DNA of 64,000 nucleotides from Macrobrachium rosenbergii (taxonomy: Eukaryota; Arthropoda; Malacostraca; Decapoda; Palaemonidae): contig NC_089794.1 of NCBI RefSeq assembly GCF_040412425.1, positions 16,397,103-16,461,102 of the forward strand. The letters are read 5' to 3'. Each line of letters starts with the position of its first letter. Within the stretch, counting starts at the first letter, position 1. Of the stretch, positions 1 through 13,983 are shown in pieces. The notes beneath the pieces were generated by a model. That model saw only the letters and a program-made list of their open reading frames with translations. It made no database searches and was not told the origin of the DNA. The position numbers and the translations under genes are program-made.

Positions 1-1059
1 TTCTCCCTTTCATAATATACAAGGTTATAACATGTAACATTGTATTACAAAGCCCTTGAAAAAGACATTGCCCCTACTTGTACTTTTAACCCACATGAGG
101 TACAGGAATGAGATTAGTGAAGTTGATGTGTGTTCATTAATTACGCAATACAGTGATACAGTATTTTTTATTTAAAGGTAACAAGTATTAATGAAGTACT
201 TTTTCTTGACTAGTGTTAGTAGATTGCAAAGTACATCAAGTTAATTGTTAATTTCCCAGAGGAGCAAGGAGGGTCTTTGTGTTCGGCGGTGTTTAGAAAT
301 TTGTTTTTGATTTTTAGGGAGAAGTATGTTTCTGAATTACTGTTCTTGCATAGTGAAATCTGTTCATTTCATGAAGGACAGTTAGAGTACACTCATGCCT
401 TTTGAACTTGAGAAGGGCTTTCCACTCATTTAGCGTGGCACTGACAGCTCTTATATTCTGACAACATTGCCTGAGTCAACTTGCTTTGAGTAATGAAGGG
501 ATGTGCAGTTGCATAAAGCCTCATTTTATTTTTAGATTCTACTGAACAAGAACTCCTTGCAGCTACCATTTAACTATGCTATAGCTTTCATCTTAATTTC
601 TCAACATTGCACTTGTTTGCTTTATTTTCTAACTTACTTGTTCTTCATCAAACCACCAGGTGAGTTAATGAGTTTTTGAAATGGTCACCGGGACTTCAGA
701 CCAGTGGGCGAGAGGCAAAATGCAATGTCCATAGTTGAATAAGCTTTTTTGTCCTTATGTACTTATTGTATAAGTGTGTATAAACATCCCATCAATGACT
801 TGGGCTGTTGAAAATCTGGGTAGTTCCCAAGTGTTTTGATTGAACTCTCGTACATTGATCCTGATACTGTACTAGCCTTAATGCTAAGCTCATTATCTTT
901 AAATCCATGCTATACTTTAGGAATTGGAAAGTAGTAAGTAGTGTACCATCTTGACATTCTACTAGTGTATGTATGTATTAGCATGATCATGTGTAACCAG
1001 TGTTCTAATGAGTGTGTGTGTGCGCGCATGCGACTCTATGCGCGCCGCTGGTCCTTCAG
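1..1059 (+). other. Intron of gene A (upstream end outside window)
   Basis: AT-rich, T-skewed sequence with no coding segment I can support. It ends in a pyrimidine-containing acceptor (gtccttcag) at 1051-1059, directly before the first recognisable exon. A short GT-rich and GCGC-rich stretch lies at 1010-1045. Confidence 0.5.
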
Positions 1060-1185
1060 GCCGTCAGTCTGGTCAAGGATGGGATAACTCCAGAAGGCAA
1101 CCGGCGACTATCTGCTTCACGAGACAGACTCCGAAGGGGGTCACGAGAATCGCTCAACTCTGCTGAGTTCGATGCCAACGACGAT
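1060..1185 (+). CDS. Gene A internal exon (42 codons, phase 0-0), unrecognised protein
   Basis: This is a GC-richer island in an AT-rich background, bounded by a CAG acceptor and a consensus GTAAGTA donor. It is open in one frame for 42 codons, starting AVSLVKDG and ending FDANDD. The peptide is strongly basic and Ser/Arg-rich in its middle (RRLSAS, LRRGSRES) with an acidic end (DANDD). RxxS and RRxS sites would suit basophilic kinases or 14-3-3 binding; that is inference from the motifs only. It ends in phase 0, so it can join exon 22424-22554 or the alternative exon 10483-10593 without a frame change. I do not recognise the family; the style fits a disordered C-terminal tail of a scaffold, cytoskeletal or regulatory protein. 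The N-terminal part of the gene lies before this window. Confidence 0.7.
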
Positions 1186-1891
1186 GTAAGTAAACCCTCT
1201 TCCCACTCCCATAGTCACCAAAAACGCACACTGACACGTACGTAATTTTGACATACAGCCGTTTGATAACGACTTGCTCAACTTGTTCTAATGTGCTGTT
1301 TCTAACCTGAGAACTTTGCATACATTGATGTTAGTGTTTTACGTAGCTGTGTTAATCTTCATACGCACGTTTTACGTTTTATAAAGTGTCTTCTTTTTCT
1401 GTAAGGATTTTTTTTTTTTTTTGTAAGGTAATCCAGAGAGTAAGCTGGGCTTGTTTTGCTTGATGCCAAGCCCTGAAAAGTTTATCCTCTTGGTTCTTCA
1501 TTGCCCCCTTTATTATCTTTCATTTTCCCTTTCACCTTCCCTCTGATTCTTACCTTCTTTTACTTTTGATTGGTACTCTTGCTACTGGAAGAGTCACAGT
1601 GGGTTGTACATGTTTGATATACATGTCTTGATTTTCTTAAGTTACAAATTGTTGAGGTAACTGAAGGTTGACAGGAAAGTGCACTTACTGGAAGGCTTAT
1701 CCTGTGAACTGAGGAACTGTTTTTAAATACTTTTTTTTATTGACCAGCAATGTTTTTAATTTAGAACAAACTTGTCATTTAGCAAAGCTTTATTTTGATG
1801 TGTAATGTAACAAAGTAGATTTTCCCAATCTCTGTACATTAGAATTCATAGGATCTCTCTTCTCTCTATTCTACTCTCTCTCTCTTCTCTC

Positions 1892-1948
1892 TTTGATATT
1901 TGAAAAGTAGTTGTCTGTGATTTGATATTTGAAAAGTAGTTGTCTGTG
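1892..1948. repeat. 29-bp tandem duplication
   Basis: A unit starting tttgatatttgaaaagtagt is present twice head to tail (1892-1920 and 1921-1948), just after a CT-rich stretch. It looks like a recent slippage duplication with no coding content. Confidence 0.8.
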
Positions 1949-4900
1949 TTGTTATTGTTCATTAATGTTGTATGTAACTGATATAATGGTAGCTGAAACT
2001 GTAGTATCTTCCAGTTTTTATATGGTTTATTTGTTTTTCAAAATCATTGATTTTTACAGTTAATTTTGTGTTACTGTAATAAAAGAACAGGAATTCAAGC
2101 TTCAGCTTTAGGCAATCTAGTGAGGATTACACTGGTATTATTCAGGTTAGCTACATTGTAACTGTCACATAAAGCTTCAAATAATCCAGTGAATAGTTGT
2201 ATTATCATTGGTTTCTATATTCCTTGTAGCATTGTTGTTAGTATTTGGGTTTATAGCTGGATTCATCAGTTTAAAGAAATCGTAGCTTCGAGCATTTCTG
2301 CCTTGTTGCTCTCCAGTCATTGTGATTCTCCTCAACTGAATGAGTTTGTCCTCAAATCATCACTTTGTGAACTCATTTCACACTTTCTCTTGTTCTTCTG
2401 AGACGTTCCTCTTAAAGCTTTCTTTCCTAGTCATGAAACCAAAGGGAATTGGCACCTTCGCAACACATCTCGTGACAAATAAAAAAAAAAAAAAAGTTAC
2501 TTTAGAGTGTAGTTTGCTGCATCTTGAACCATGCTTTAATCAGAATGATGCTTAATCTTACTCAGTTTACCATCTTTGTCACCTTGAGCTAAATCAGCAT
2601 GTTCTCAGATGAAACGTGGATCATGTGTGACCTGTATAGGTGAAAACTAGATATGCTCATGCTAGAATGATGCCGTAGTCCTTCAGGTACTAACGTTGTC
2701 CTTTATTTATGTATTTTTGCCTGCTTGCTTGCTACATTTGGACATTTTCCTTCATAAGTGATCTAGTGAGCTATTAGTTCCCAGACATACATTAATAATT
2801 CATCAGTTGCTCTGCTGTTGCAAGACCTTTTATTTTTAAAGATACATTGATTCAGTGTGGACATGTTTAGAGGAATAGGGATATGAATACACACTGGGAC
2901 TCTCAATTTATATTTAAGATGTACAGGTTTGTTGAATGCCAGTTTACTTGTGGGTTCCATTTTAAGGTATGTTTAGCTGTTAGAATTTTGTGTTTGTGTT
3001 TTTGTACGGCTATTCTCCACACCAGTGTTTCTGTAATCTGATCAGTAACATCAAGATAGTGTGAAGACAACAGTTTTCTTTTTTTTGGGGGGGGGATCAT
3101 TGTTACTCATTTCATGTTTGAACCCCTTATAGGGAAAAATTGAAGTTAAAATGTTCATTCTGATGATGATAGTTGAGGAATTTTTGCGATTATGGTCACA
3201 GTTGTACTCGACCTGGATGTATGTTAGAACCACATTCATTAACGAAAGCTCAAGGAATACAGTATATTGTACTGTTTTACAGTTAATGACACAACTTATA
3301 TAAAAGGGTATTAGAGGTATGTAGAGACATATTCAGTTGTTATGTTAAGGCTTCAAAAGGATTGAAAGAAATAGCAGAGACGGAGTTTTTTAAACTCATT
3401 GCGTTGCAGTTGGAAAAGTTTCTTGATAGCTTGAATTATTTAATCAAACTCATAGCCTCCTGACGCTAATTAAATACTTAAGCTTTTTAGTGGAGTACTC
3501 TCGCTCTGTATTAATTAGCATTTTGATTGGTAGTAGATTTAATATTTGGTAATATCTCTATTCAAATGTGTTCCCTTTTTTATCATTACATAATTGGCAC
3601 ATAGGCTTTATGAAGGATTAGGGTGCAGCAATAAGTGACGTGAGACTACGGGCAAAAAAATGTTATACTGTATTTTACTTGCAAGAATTTATAAGGTGAA
3701 TCAGGTTTTTATGCTCTGCTGGGCATTCTCAGTGAATGCTTCCAATTTCAATTAGAGAATTATATTGTACTTGATGTACTGTTAAGTATTTGAATTACTT
3801 TCCCAACTAGATATGGCTGTTTTTGGCACATGGGAATCAACTTCAAAAAGGCAATGACTCAGTTCTTGAAATAATTGTATTCAGGTAGAATGATGTGTAC
3901 TGAGGGATGGTAGTTGTATGTAGTTTTGGGGTTTAGTAACTTAGAAGGTGAAGTAGCATCATTGGTAACTAGTAGTATTGAATGCTGGTAATCCTAACTG
4001 ATATGAGGCTTATAAAATTAGCTGGGGAAATTATTTGTCGTCACAAAGTCTTTATGGCTGGGAAAGTTTAGAAGAGCTGCTTTAAAATCTGAAGTGTTAG
4101 TTTTGGCTTTGCGTCCTCCATGCAATCTCGTAAACCTGTGTATGGCAACCATCGTAATGAAAAATGTGTGCTTAATTGACATGCTAGTTCATTTTAAGGT
4201 GTCTAGAGGTAAGGAGCACCTTTTTATAATGGGAATGTTGTCACATCGAACAGAAACTGCCTGCATCTAGTCTGGTCATGAGGGTTAGAAGGAACAAATG
4301 GGAATTAACCCAAACAGAGAGGGATTATATTAATATTTTTCCGAAGAGAAATGAGTGGAGAATACCAGGGTTAGGCATTTGCGGCAAAGGCTCTTTAGAG
4401 CCAGGTACTTTGTGGCTGGTGTTTTGGATGTCTCTGGCTGCATAGAGGAAGTAACAACACCAGGACATTTGAGCTTTGATGTCAAATACACAGTGAAGAG
4501 ATTGTAACAACAATGCTTTAGCCCATTATTTAATAAATCATTTATCTCATGTCTGATTCTTCTTGAAATGTACTGTATTCTGTTAGTAGAAATTTGAATT
4601 TGTTAAGTCCAGTATGAGGAGCTTCTGAGAAGCATATGAATTCTTTATTGTTAGGGAAAGTGGATTGCTTGCTGGCTTGTTTGTCATTTGTCTATGAACA
4701 GATTTGAGATGGTGATGTTGATGTGTTTTTAGGGTGTTGTAAATTGCATGGCTCTTTGCTAACATTCATTCAGCAGGATTTTATTTCACAGTTTTTCTTG
4801 AGAGAATTTTAGAAGTTAACATTGTCAAAAGGGAATACATAAGGAAAGCTAAATAGAACTTCATACCAAAGTGTGTAATAATATCCAAAAGGGAGTACTA

Positions 4901-7900
4901 AACACTAAATTGGAACTCCATATCAATGCTTAATAAGGTTAGGTTATGGATTAATCAGAACAGTAAACTGGAGGATTTTATGTTTTGCTCACAAGTGAAC
5001 ATTTTCATAATGAATGCACTAACAGAAATGTGTAAAAGCTGTATATACCTAACAGGAAGAGTTTTAGATACTGTATATATGAATATATGCATGAGTACTG
5101 CAATTACAAGTTATCGTGCACAATTTTAAATAGGGTCGTAATCTCACAATATATCAATTGTGTATCCTCACGGGGATTACAGCATTCTTTTTAGCAAGTC
5201 TCAGTGTTAAACTGACAGTAGCACAAGAATTACTGGCTGTCTTAAATACTTTGACAAGCCATGACATTGAATGCATATATGTCTGGTAGATAATTCAGTG
5301 TGATGACGTACTGTACACTGTTTATGCAGTGTGTAGTAACATAAAGTCACGTTTTGAGTTTTTCCGGGCAGCTTTTAATTGAACTGGTTAAACATCAGTA
5401 TATAGTGTTGTAAGAATTTGTTAGACCTCATTAGCTACTGTATGTAATTTTTCAGTTAGTATTTAGGCACTTTGAAATTGTGTTAGATTGGAAGTTGCAA
5501 ATAATGTTTAGAAGAATTTGCCTGTTAATTTATATTTTTGTGGGGATGTAGTTGTAGGTTGTTCAGACACTTCTTCTTACACAAGATTTACTTCTAGTTT
5601 GGCTATAGTTTCGACAGTGATAATATTAGGTTGGCTTTGCTGACACTACATCTTATTTTGTTCTGTGTAGAAATTTTAAGTGTGATTCTAAACATAACAA
5701 TTATGTCAATGTTTTTATACATGCTAAATTTGTTTATGCTGTAAATAGCAACTATAAATTAATGTTTTTCAATTGATTTTTATGGAAACTTTAAAAAAAG
5801 TGTTGCAGTGGAAACTAATTTCCTACTGTGATGGCAAGGAATGGCGTAATTAATAAATTGTAGTAGATCTCGGTAGAAATATATTTTATGCACTCGGTTG
5901 AAATTCCCTTACCTGCTCATTATCAGGGACAAAACTTGCCAAAGATTTCATATTGTCCTTGTCTTTTTAAAATAAAGTATTTTCTCTTAGTCCCAACTGA
6001 TGGTATGAAAGGTAACTGTGGTTATCTGTAAATGGAAAAATAAACAAAAATGTTTGTTCCTTTTCAATGTATATAATCCCGTTTTTCAGTCTCATGCCAG
6101 TAAAGAAATTGAGGGCAGGAAAATCTACAAGATAAATTAGCATATTTTAAAGTTTTTGTGACACTGAATAGTCCTAAATGTGTGGATAACTAAAGATCAC
6201 TTATTTCGGTTAAAGAAGCACCACAGCATGTAAAAAAAACTCTTTATGAAAAATAAAGATTCCTCGTTGCGCAGCTTTTCAGGATAAAGTAAATCCTTCC
6301 ACATAAAGGTTAAAAGAATGCATTATTAATCAAGTAGAGAGCACACCTCATAGCTCTTTAAAGCTGAATATATTTTGTAAGGGAATGCAGGAAGTAGACT
6401 GCAAAATGCTGAATTATGTTGTGATGGTAATAGTTGTCAGTCTTTTTCCAAGTGTTTTCAGTTAGATATGCTTCAGTTATTTGACAGTTCAGCCCAGCCT
6501 CTTTTGTCAGATTAAGTTTTGTAGTGAATAGCAGTGACAGTTAGTTGTCGAAGTGACCGCAACCACTGTTGAGTAGTAGGAACACTGTAAGGCAGTAGTA
6601 TCTAAATAAAGATGGCAGATGGAAAGAAGATTTAAAAAAATATTAAGAGCATCCCTTGCTTGTAGAGTATAACTACGTTATACAGTGTAGGAATCAAATT
6701 ATGCGTGGTTGCATTGGTTAGGTAAAGAAATGGTCAGGTCTGTTGTCTATGTAGTGGATTCATTTTAATTTTGTTTTATTGTACTTGTGTTGTCATGAAT
6801 GTTGTTAGTGTTGTATCAGTGTCTGTAATGCAACTGAGAATGAGTGTTAAATGCTTGTGAAAATGTGTAAAGCATCATTAATTTTCAAGTAGCTTAAACA
6901 ACAATAATTAACTTTACTATGAAAAAAGTATCGTCAAACTTATCGAAATGGTTTGAGTTGATGGTTAAATATTTGTAAGCTTAATATTTAAAGCATGAAA
7001 GAAAGTACAGTATAAACGAATATTTCAAGAAATAATTTTGAACTATGATTGGTTGATTATGTTGATTTAACAAATGAGATATTGTATTTGTATTTCATTA
7101 ACAAAAATGTTTGTTAATGAAGCATGCCCTCGTACAGGGAAAATTACCATCTAATTCACTTTCATAAAATTAATAATAAGTAATGGTTGTAGATTGTTTA
7201 TGAATGCTTGCTATTGTCAGTTCTAAGAAAACATAACAAAAAAGTACTGTAGCACTTGAATCATTGAGGTATAAGACTTTGATAATTAGGCCTTCAGAAA
7301 TTGAGCTGCCTTGTTAAAGCATTTAATGTATAATTTGCTGTATCTACTGTAGAATATTTATATAAGGTTTATGCCCTTGCAAATCCTGTATTTTTATTTA
7401 AGAATTAGGTGAATTTTGTTAGTGACCAGGTATAGACTGGTAAAATAATACCGTACACTTACGTACATCGCACATCCCTTAGGAACGAAATTCCCACTCC
7501 TTGTCAGTTTAGTCTGTGCTGCCAAAGTCACAGAAATCGGAGTTTTCTAAATATTTTCCGTTACTCAACAAAAGGTACTGCATTGTGTTCATTTCTCTTG
7601 AAGTTTATTGTATTCTAACAGGTCATGATTCTTTATATTCAGTATGTCCATATCAATGAAATCACAGCTAAATTGGCATTGTCATTTTATTATAATATAA
7701 TTTCTAATTGAGACCGTCAAGTGGCATTCTCTCTTTCTTCCAATGTAAAGGTGGTGCTGTTTGAAATATAACCAGCCAATGTACACTGGTGACTCCCATA
7801 AATACAAGTACAGTATATCCATTTTTTTCAAATGCACAGTACAATATGTGTCCTTACACAGTTTTATAAGTATACATTTTGATGTACTGTATTTTGCAAA

Positions 7901-8834
7901 CCACATGAAGTGCATGGTGTGTATACACAGTATTTACACTCTATACCGTACGTAAGAATGGAACTAGTAGATGTTCTAGTCGTGTGTGAATGTGGGAGTA
8001 AAAGTTTTGTTTTGATCGTAGCCATAGGAAGGCAGGAACTCCGGTACTGGATTTTTCCTGTAAGGGTTAGGTCTGACCTCCCATCATAAATTTAACTTTT
8101 GCAAAATTATGGGCCATTAATTTCTAGGCTACCGTAGGCTAACCTTTAATTAAAGCTCGTACATCTTCACATGATAACAGTGTTCTGAAGTACCCAATAA
8201 GTAAACTGAAATTTAACAAAAATATCCTCAACACTGAAGTAAAACATCTTTGCGTAACCACCAGACACCAACATTCACTATTTTACATGACATGAGAGCC
8301 TTCGCATTCCTCCTGCCCTCTTTTCATAAAAGCAGTGACATGAGAAGAAAACTACAGCAGAGGCAAACAACCTAAGAAAGCAATGATTATAATTGTACAA
8401 ACTTATAAAACCCGACCTCTTTCAGAATCATTATACTGTACATTTTTAGCACTAGACAGATAGACAGAAAGACAGGTACGGTAGCTAGATAAAGAGAGAC
8501 CACGGCAGTAAGATAGAGCACGCTCCTTTCCCAACTTGTGTGTTCATTACGAGAATGATAGAATTAAAATACAATACAAGCAAAGATTACGCCGATATAA
8601 ATACCGTATCAGGAATGAGTCGAGACAGGGAAAGCAAATATGGTATCCAGGTTGCACCAAAAAGAGTCAAGGAATGGATTCTGGCTAAAAAACAAATGTA
8701 TCCACAATGTGATTTAACGTTTGTTTGTTTTTTAGTAAGCCATAGTTGGGGTCTTGATTACAGAATGATATTTTTATTTATTTCCTATGTAAGTGTTCTC
8801 TTAACTGAGAAATAAATCTTAAGATTTTAATTTG

Positions 8835-8836
<2 letters not shown>

Positions 8837-8916
<80 letters not shown>
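8837..8916. repeat. (TC)n microsatellite, about 80 bp
   Basis: Uninterrupted TC dinucleotide run in the long intron of gene A. The pyrimidine strand is the presumed sense strand. Confidence 0.98.
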
Positions 8917-8918
<2 letters not shown>

Positions 8919-10482
8919 GTAATTGGATAACTTTGTGGGGATTGGTAATTCAAATAATAGGTAGACAAAAAGATGAGAAATGAGAATTAGGTAAGCTAAT
9001 GTACTGCCAAAAGTTTAGAGGACACACATGACTGTTCCTTGTTCATTATCTTTTTTATAATGATTACATTATAAAAGTAGTACATATTAATATACAGAGT
9101 AATTGAAGAATTGGAGATAAATATGAACTTATATGGAGTTGAATTATGAACATACACCTTTTGATGTTAAATCTCACACATTCAGTTAAAAAAGTAGTAA
9201 AATTAGTTCTCATTTTGCACTGAGTTTTCTTATTTTCAATTTTATTCATGTTGTCGGAACAGTGAAGTAAACTCTCTTTGTATTTTTTTATTGTGAATCT
9301 AAGAGGTGTTAGTATTTAATAAAAACATTACCATGTGGGGTTTCCTCCAGAATTTTGAAAAGAAAACTGGAGTTTTGTCTCTGATTTCTTTTAGTAACTT
9401 ATATTCTCAACATTTGCAAAGAAATTGCAAGTATGATAACTGACAAAACAAAAAATCAATTGTACCAACAACTATTTACCCAATGAATCATGAATGAATG
9501 GTTGTTTGAAATGACAATCATAAGAGGAGTAGCATTGCATGAAGTTGGAGTTCGATATAATTGAAACGACAAGCTACCCTTCACGAAACCTTAGCAGATA
9601 ATATAGGCCCCATTATTCCTCATTTCAAAATTAGGTGAGTTTCTCACATATAACATTACTGTATAACACTTCACATTAGCGTTATGAAATACTATCTACT
9701 TACAATAGACACATTCAAAGAAATGATTCCCATTTGTTGCATTAAAACACACCAGTAATTTAGTTCTTTAGATATGTCACCAGTCCCTGATACATAACTG
9801 TTGGAACCAGTGTGTGCTTTTGAAGTGCAGTTTGAAAAACTAGTATAGATTTTTTTTTTTTTGCAAAATTGATTTTGTTTAACCTCACATAGCTGTTTGC
9901 TTTTGTTGTACTTAAGATTGCAGTTGTATGTTGTTAATTTTCTAATTTCCATATACTTTTCCGTCAGTTAAATGACTTGTCATAAAATGCATGATTGGAT
10001 ATTTTATCATTTATTGGAAATGTTGGAATAGCAAGTGATTTTGATTATGTTAATATTACAATTAATGTCATTTCTTCGGTTGGCAATAAGTGTTGCCACA
10101 GTGGCATCACTGGTATTTTTACTTCAGTATGTGCGGATTGGGATGTGGATTAAAGATATCTGTACCAAAACAATTTCTGCATTGTTACACGAGTAATAGT
10201 AAATTATTTTATTATTGCAGATTAAGAAAAAAGTTTTTCTTTAAGACTATTGGCAGCGTTGTATTATAAGTAAGCTAATTATGTTTGGATATCAGGTTTT
10301 TATCGTGAGAAATTGAGTCCTCAGTTTGTTAGAAGCCAGCCTTTTGAGAGTTTAAAATTGACTCCATATTCTACTTCAGCTACTTAGGTAACAATGTCAT
10401 GTCCCAATGTGAAAGTGTGGTGGCACAGATACTTGTTCCATTCTCAGAGCGTTGGCTCAGGTTCGTTCTCTTTTTCCCCCAG

Positions 10483-10593
10483 CCCCCAAACTTCCCTTCC
10501 CCATTGGGGTCTGCCTCTTCACAAAGGTCACAAGACGACGCACGACACACCGGTATTAAAAAAATCTTCCACGCTTTCGGCTTTCAGTCCTGA
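10483..10593 (+). CDS. Gene A alternative terminal exon (36 codons plus stop)
   Basis: A strong acceptor (a pyrimidine tract of about 20 bases ending ttcccccag at 10482) is followed by a clearly GC-richer open stretch of 36 codons ending in TGA at 10591-10593. With the acceptor at 10482 the frame is phase 0, matching the phase-0 donor of exon 1060-1185. The splice would read FDANDD then PPNFPSPLGS. The encoded tail is rich in Ser/Pro and Gln/Asp, then turns basic and hydrophobic near the end (TGIKKIFHAFGFQS), which could form a short amphipathic segment. Using this exon would end the protein early and remove the RRSSSF and KRASSM sites of the downstream exons. This is a prediction from splice signals, phase and composition; no homologue was recognised. 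It could also be a cryptic or untranscribed ORF. Confidence 0.5.
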   Translation, partial: PPNFPSPLGSASSQRSQDDARHTGIKKIFHAFGFQS

Positions 10594-12579
10594 ATAAGAA
10601 GCACAAGCAGAATGCGCGCAACTCACACCTGTTTTTTGGACTATTTAAGCGATGCTGTCTGGTGGCTGGTTGATTGTAGATTCCCTAAATCTTAACCTTT
10701 AGCCTGTTATAGAGGGAGATTTCTATGCTGTGTTGGGGCGCAAGTGTGTAGCACTTTAAGAGGTCTTGACAGTTCCCTCTTTTTTCCCCTCTGTTAATAA
10801 TTATCCCTCTTGGATCTCATTTTTAGTTTAAAACATTTATTAACAAACTATGCTTGTACATCTGTAAACACAGTAAATCTGAGCTTGTGCTTCACCTGAC
10901 CCATGGTATATCTCCCTTTTGTTTGTTAGATTTATATTTTCCCCCTCTATCTATGACAAAGGAATGCTTGGATACTAGGTGACCTCAACATCTTGTGCTT
11001 AAATTTTCATTCATGAAACATGTGGATGGAAATTTATCTCAAGAAATGAAAGTGTGAAAACAGGCTTGGTCATGCACCTTTCCATTGTGATAATTTGAGG
11101 TCATTTGTTAGTATTCACTCTTTCACTTTGTGTAAATATACTGTATATATAGTAGCATGTTGTAGTGAATTTTGTAAATCCCTGAAAGCCTTTGTCCAGT
11201 GTGCATTGATTTAGGGTCACCAGTCACCAGGTCTTGCAGTGGTCCAGTTTGTTGTGTTTTGGCAGAAAGATATTTAAAGCAGACTATTTTAGCACAAGTT
11301 TAAAGGCTTTGTGAATGTTTCAAAAACAGCCGTGTTCATTTTTATTACAGGAAGTGGTTTTTAAGTTTGAAGGAAACCTACTCTCGTAGCAGTTATTATA
11401 ATGCTCTTTAGTACATACTAAATGGGTTTGATGAATTTTGAAGTTACATCCGATAGAAAACTAGTCCAGCTATTTATTTTATGTTGGGATGTGATAACTC
11501 AGTTTTAAGGAGTAATTTTTTTTCTACGAAGAATCATTTTAATATAGTGACGCTCCTAATTTCTGCCAGTTCACAGTACCGATGCCCTTGTACCTCTCTC
11601 ATTTTTTCACACTTTGAGTGTGCCTATCGTACTGTTCTGTTTTGTAGCTGTACTGAAGTTTTATTTTTTTTATCATCAAGATATATCATAAGAAGGAAAG
11701 CAGATTAAAATAGTTTTGTATACACATGCATTGATGACTAGATTCTTTAGTGTACAAAGGGGCCACTGTGCACTTTTGATGGCATATAATTATCTAAAGG
11801 TTTTGAACATATTAACACAACATAATGCAGTACTGTTTGTCTGCATAATATTACAAGTGCAGAGTTTATGCATTTATGTATGTGTATACTTGAAGTTCGA
11901 TTTTGCACAAATATTTTGTGTTCTGTTGTGTACATGGCCTCATTTTAATGATTATTTAAATTCTACATCAAGTTATGTTGAGATGAGGTGGGGGAGAAGT
12001 ACACTTTTTTTTTTTTTTTTTTTTTTTAATGCTTGCATGAGAAAGGAAGTCTGCCACAAATCAAGTAGGCTGGGTTACACTTGGCAGATTGTTTGCTTAA
12101 TGCTGATTTCTGAATAATGCTGCCCAGGCCACTTATTCTTCTCTCCAGTTCTGGTAGACAGCTTTGTATCACTAGCCAAAGATATAATGGGGATTGGTAG
12201 ACTTTGCTAGAAAGTTTTTATCCACTGTTAATTTTTTAAGTTTTCCTTTATCATAGCACTTTTGTCGCACACATTTTCTGGTTTAGTTCATGAACATTCA
12301 TGTCAATATTCTGTGGGAAATTCATTGGGTGTAGAGTATTGGATCTGCTATTTCCAAAACTGTTCAAATCTGCAGAGGCATGGGGGTTGATGTATTAGGG
12401 AAAGAAATATGTTACCATAGAGCTCAGGTTTAGCTTTGGTATTTTCCATGGAGCTTTGTAGGTTTTTCTGTGATAAAATGTTTATGAAATGTTAGATGTA
12501 ATTAGTATTATTACAAGCATTACTTATTACATGTAGGCTTCCATTTTGACGAAAATGTATCAGTAGAAATTCTAATAAA
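10594..12579 (+). other. Possible 3' UTR of the short gene A isoform
   Basis: After the TGA at 10591-10593 the sequence stays moderately GC-rich to about 10.76 kb, then falls back to intron-like composition. The first AATAAA hexamer I noticed downstream is at 12574-12579, followed by A-rich sequence. A run of 22 or more T residues lies near 12006. If the alternative terminal exon is not used, all of this is intron. Confidence 0.25.
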
Positions 12580-13896
12580 AAGAGAGAAAATAATTGTTTG
12601 TGCATTATCATGGAGGTCTAAATACAATCATACAAACACTTGCTTCTTGAGCCAGCTGTGGTGTCTTCAGTTTAATCGTGTCCTTGATCGAACATGCACC
12701 GTACTTTATATTTACGTCTGAATTTAGTAGTTGACGTTTTCAATATTACTAGCTTCGCTCACGTTTCCCATATCCATGGTTGTTAGGACTGCCTCCAGTT
12801 AGCATTCATTTAGGGAATCACCAGCTCTTTGCTTCTGCCATTATACAGTATATCCTGTTTTAGATTTTTCTTGAGGTGCGCCTGAAAGGGTAGTTTTTCA
12901 AAATTTGCATAAACAGCTGAGCATTGAATATTTCGTTTCATTGCAAAGCTTTAAAAGCCATGATTTTGCACATAAGTTCAACTAAGTAAAGCAGTTATTA
13001 ATTTGAAGACAGCATGTGGTAAAATGAAGTTGGGTAATTTATTTTTATCACATTTAGATTTTTTTTTTTACCAGCATTTTGCCATTTTTCATGTTGATAG
13101 GTAGTGGAAAGTGTTTCATTACAAATTATCTCATGGTCCAACCTTTGGCAACTTTAATTCATCCATCCTTTGGAGTAAAGTGAGTTAGACTGCTCCTTTT
13201 TGAAGGGTTTTGTTCAGCAGAAATGCTTATAGATAACTCTTCATCTTGAGAAGTTACGTATATTGCCTGTGATTCAATATGTTTAGTTCAAACTGTAGGA
13301 GGCCTTATCATGGTATGGTGTTTGTGTTAGGTGGTGTGAAAGGCTGTCAAAAAGAAAATGTAATTGGAAAGAGGTGGTTTGTTTGCCTGTGGACTAAATT
13401 GCAGTGGGATGAAAGTTGGACTACAGTTTAGACGGTACTATTGTAGACGATAACTGTAAGATAAGTTTCAAACTGGGTCATTTATGAAGGATAAAATCAA
13501 CACATAAGGAAAGACTTTTGAAATAAAGTAGAGAGGGGTAAGCATTTTATATTAAACACAAGGTAGTAATCAGCTAAGAAGCTTTTATATTACTGAAATA
13601 TAAAAAGTCTAGTTAGTATACTTTGGATATATAGTGCTAAATTATCATTTGATGAAGAACATTTTATTTTTCAATATGTAAGGGAACCTGTAGCTGGCTC
13701 AAGTTGGCAAAAACACAAAAAGTTGAAAGTTTGAGAATGTTGTTTTCACTTTTTTGACAATTACTGTGATGATAATAAATATCTAGACTTACATTCAAAG
13801 GTATGGAGATGAGAAGAGTCTGATAATTGTTTAGTCATGATAGAACCAAATCTGGTTCTATTGTAAAAACTGTTTATTTTAATTGACATAAATAGA

Positions 13897-13899
<3 letters not shown>

Positions 13900-13980
<81 letters not shown>
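13900..13980. repeat. (TC)n microsatellite, about 81 bp
   Basis: Perfect TC/CT dinucleotide run, intronic in gene A. Confidence 0.98.

Positions 13981-13983
<3 letters not shown>

Larger units (their letters stand above)
1186..10482 (+). other. Intron of gene A, first part (9.3 kb)
   Basis: T-rich, low-GC sequence between the donor at 1186 and the acceptor at 10482. Its contents are a small tandem duplication at 1892-1948, short poly(A)/poly(T) runs (for example 2480-2494) and a long (TC)n tract at 8837-8916. Between about 7.7 and 8.75 kb the plus strand is A-richer than its surroundings, which may be an old insertion in the opposite orientation, but I could not find its ends. No other exon-like island with matching splice phase was seen. 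Confidence 0.45.

Noticed and set aside
7440..7960. Segment with ccgtac...gtacg motifs at both ends, considered as a transposon
   Set aside because: The motifs are not true inverted repeats on inspection and no target duplication was found.
8540..8815. 91-codon plus-strand open frame
   Set aside because: Intronic position, no domain, ends in hydrophobic low-complexity sequence; likely chance.
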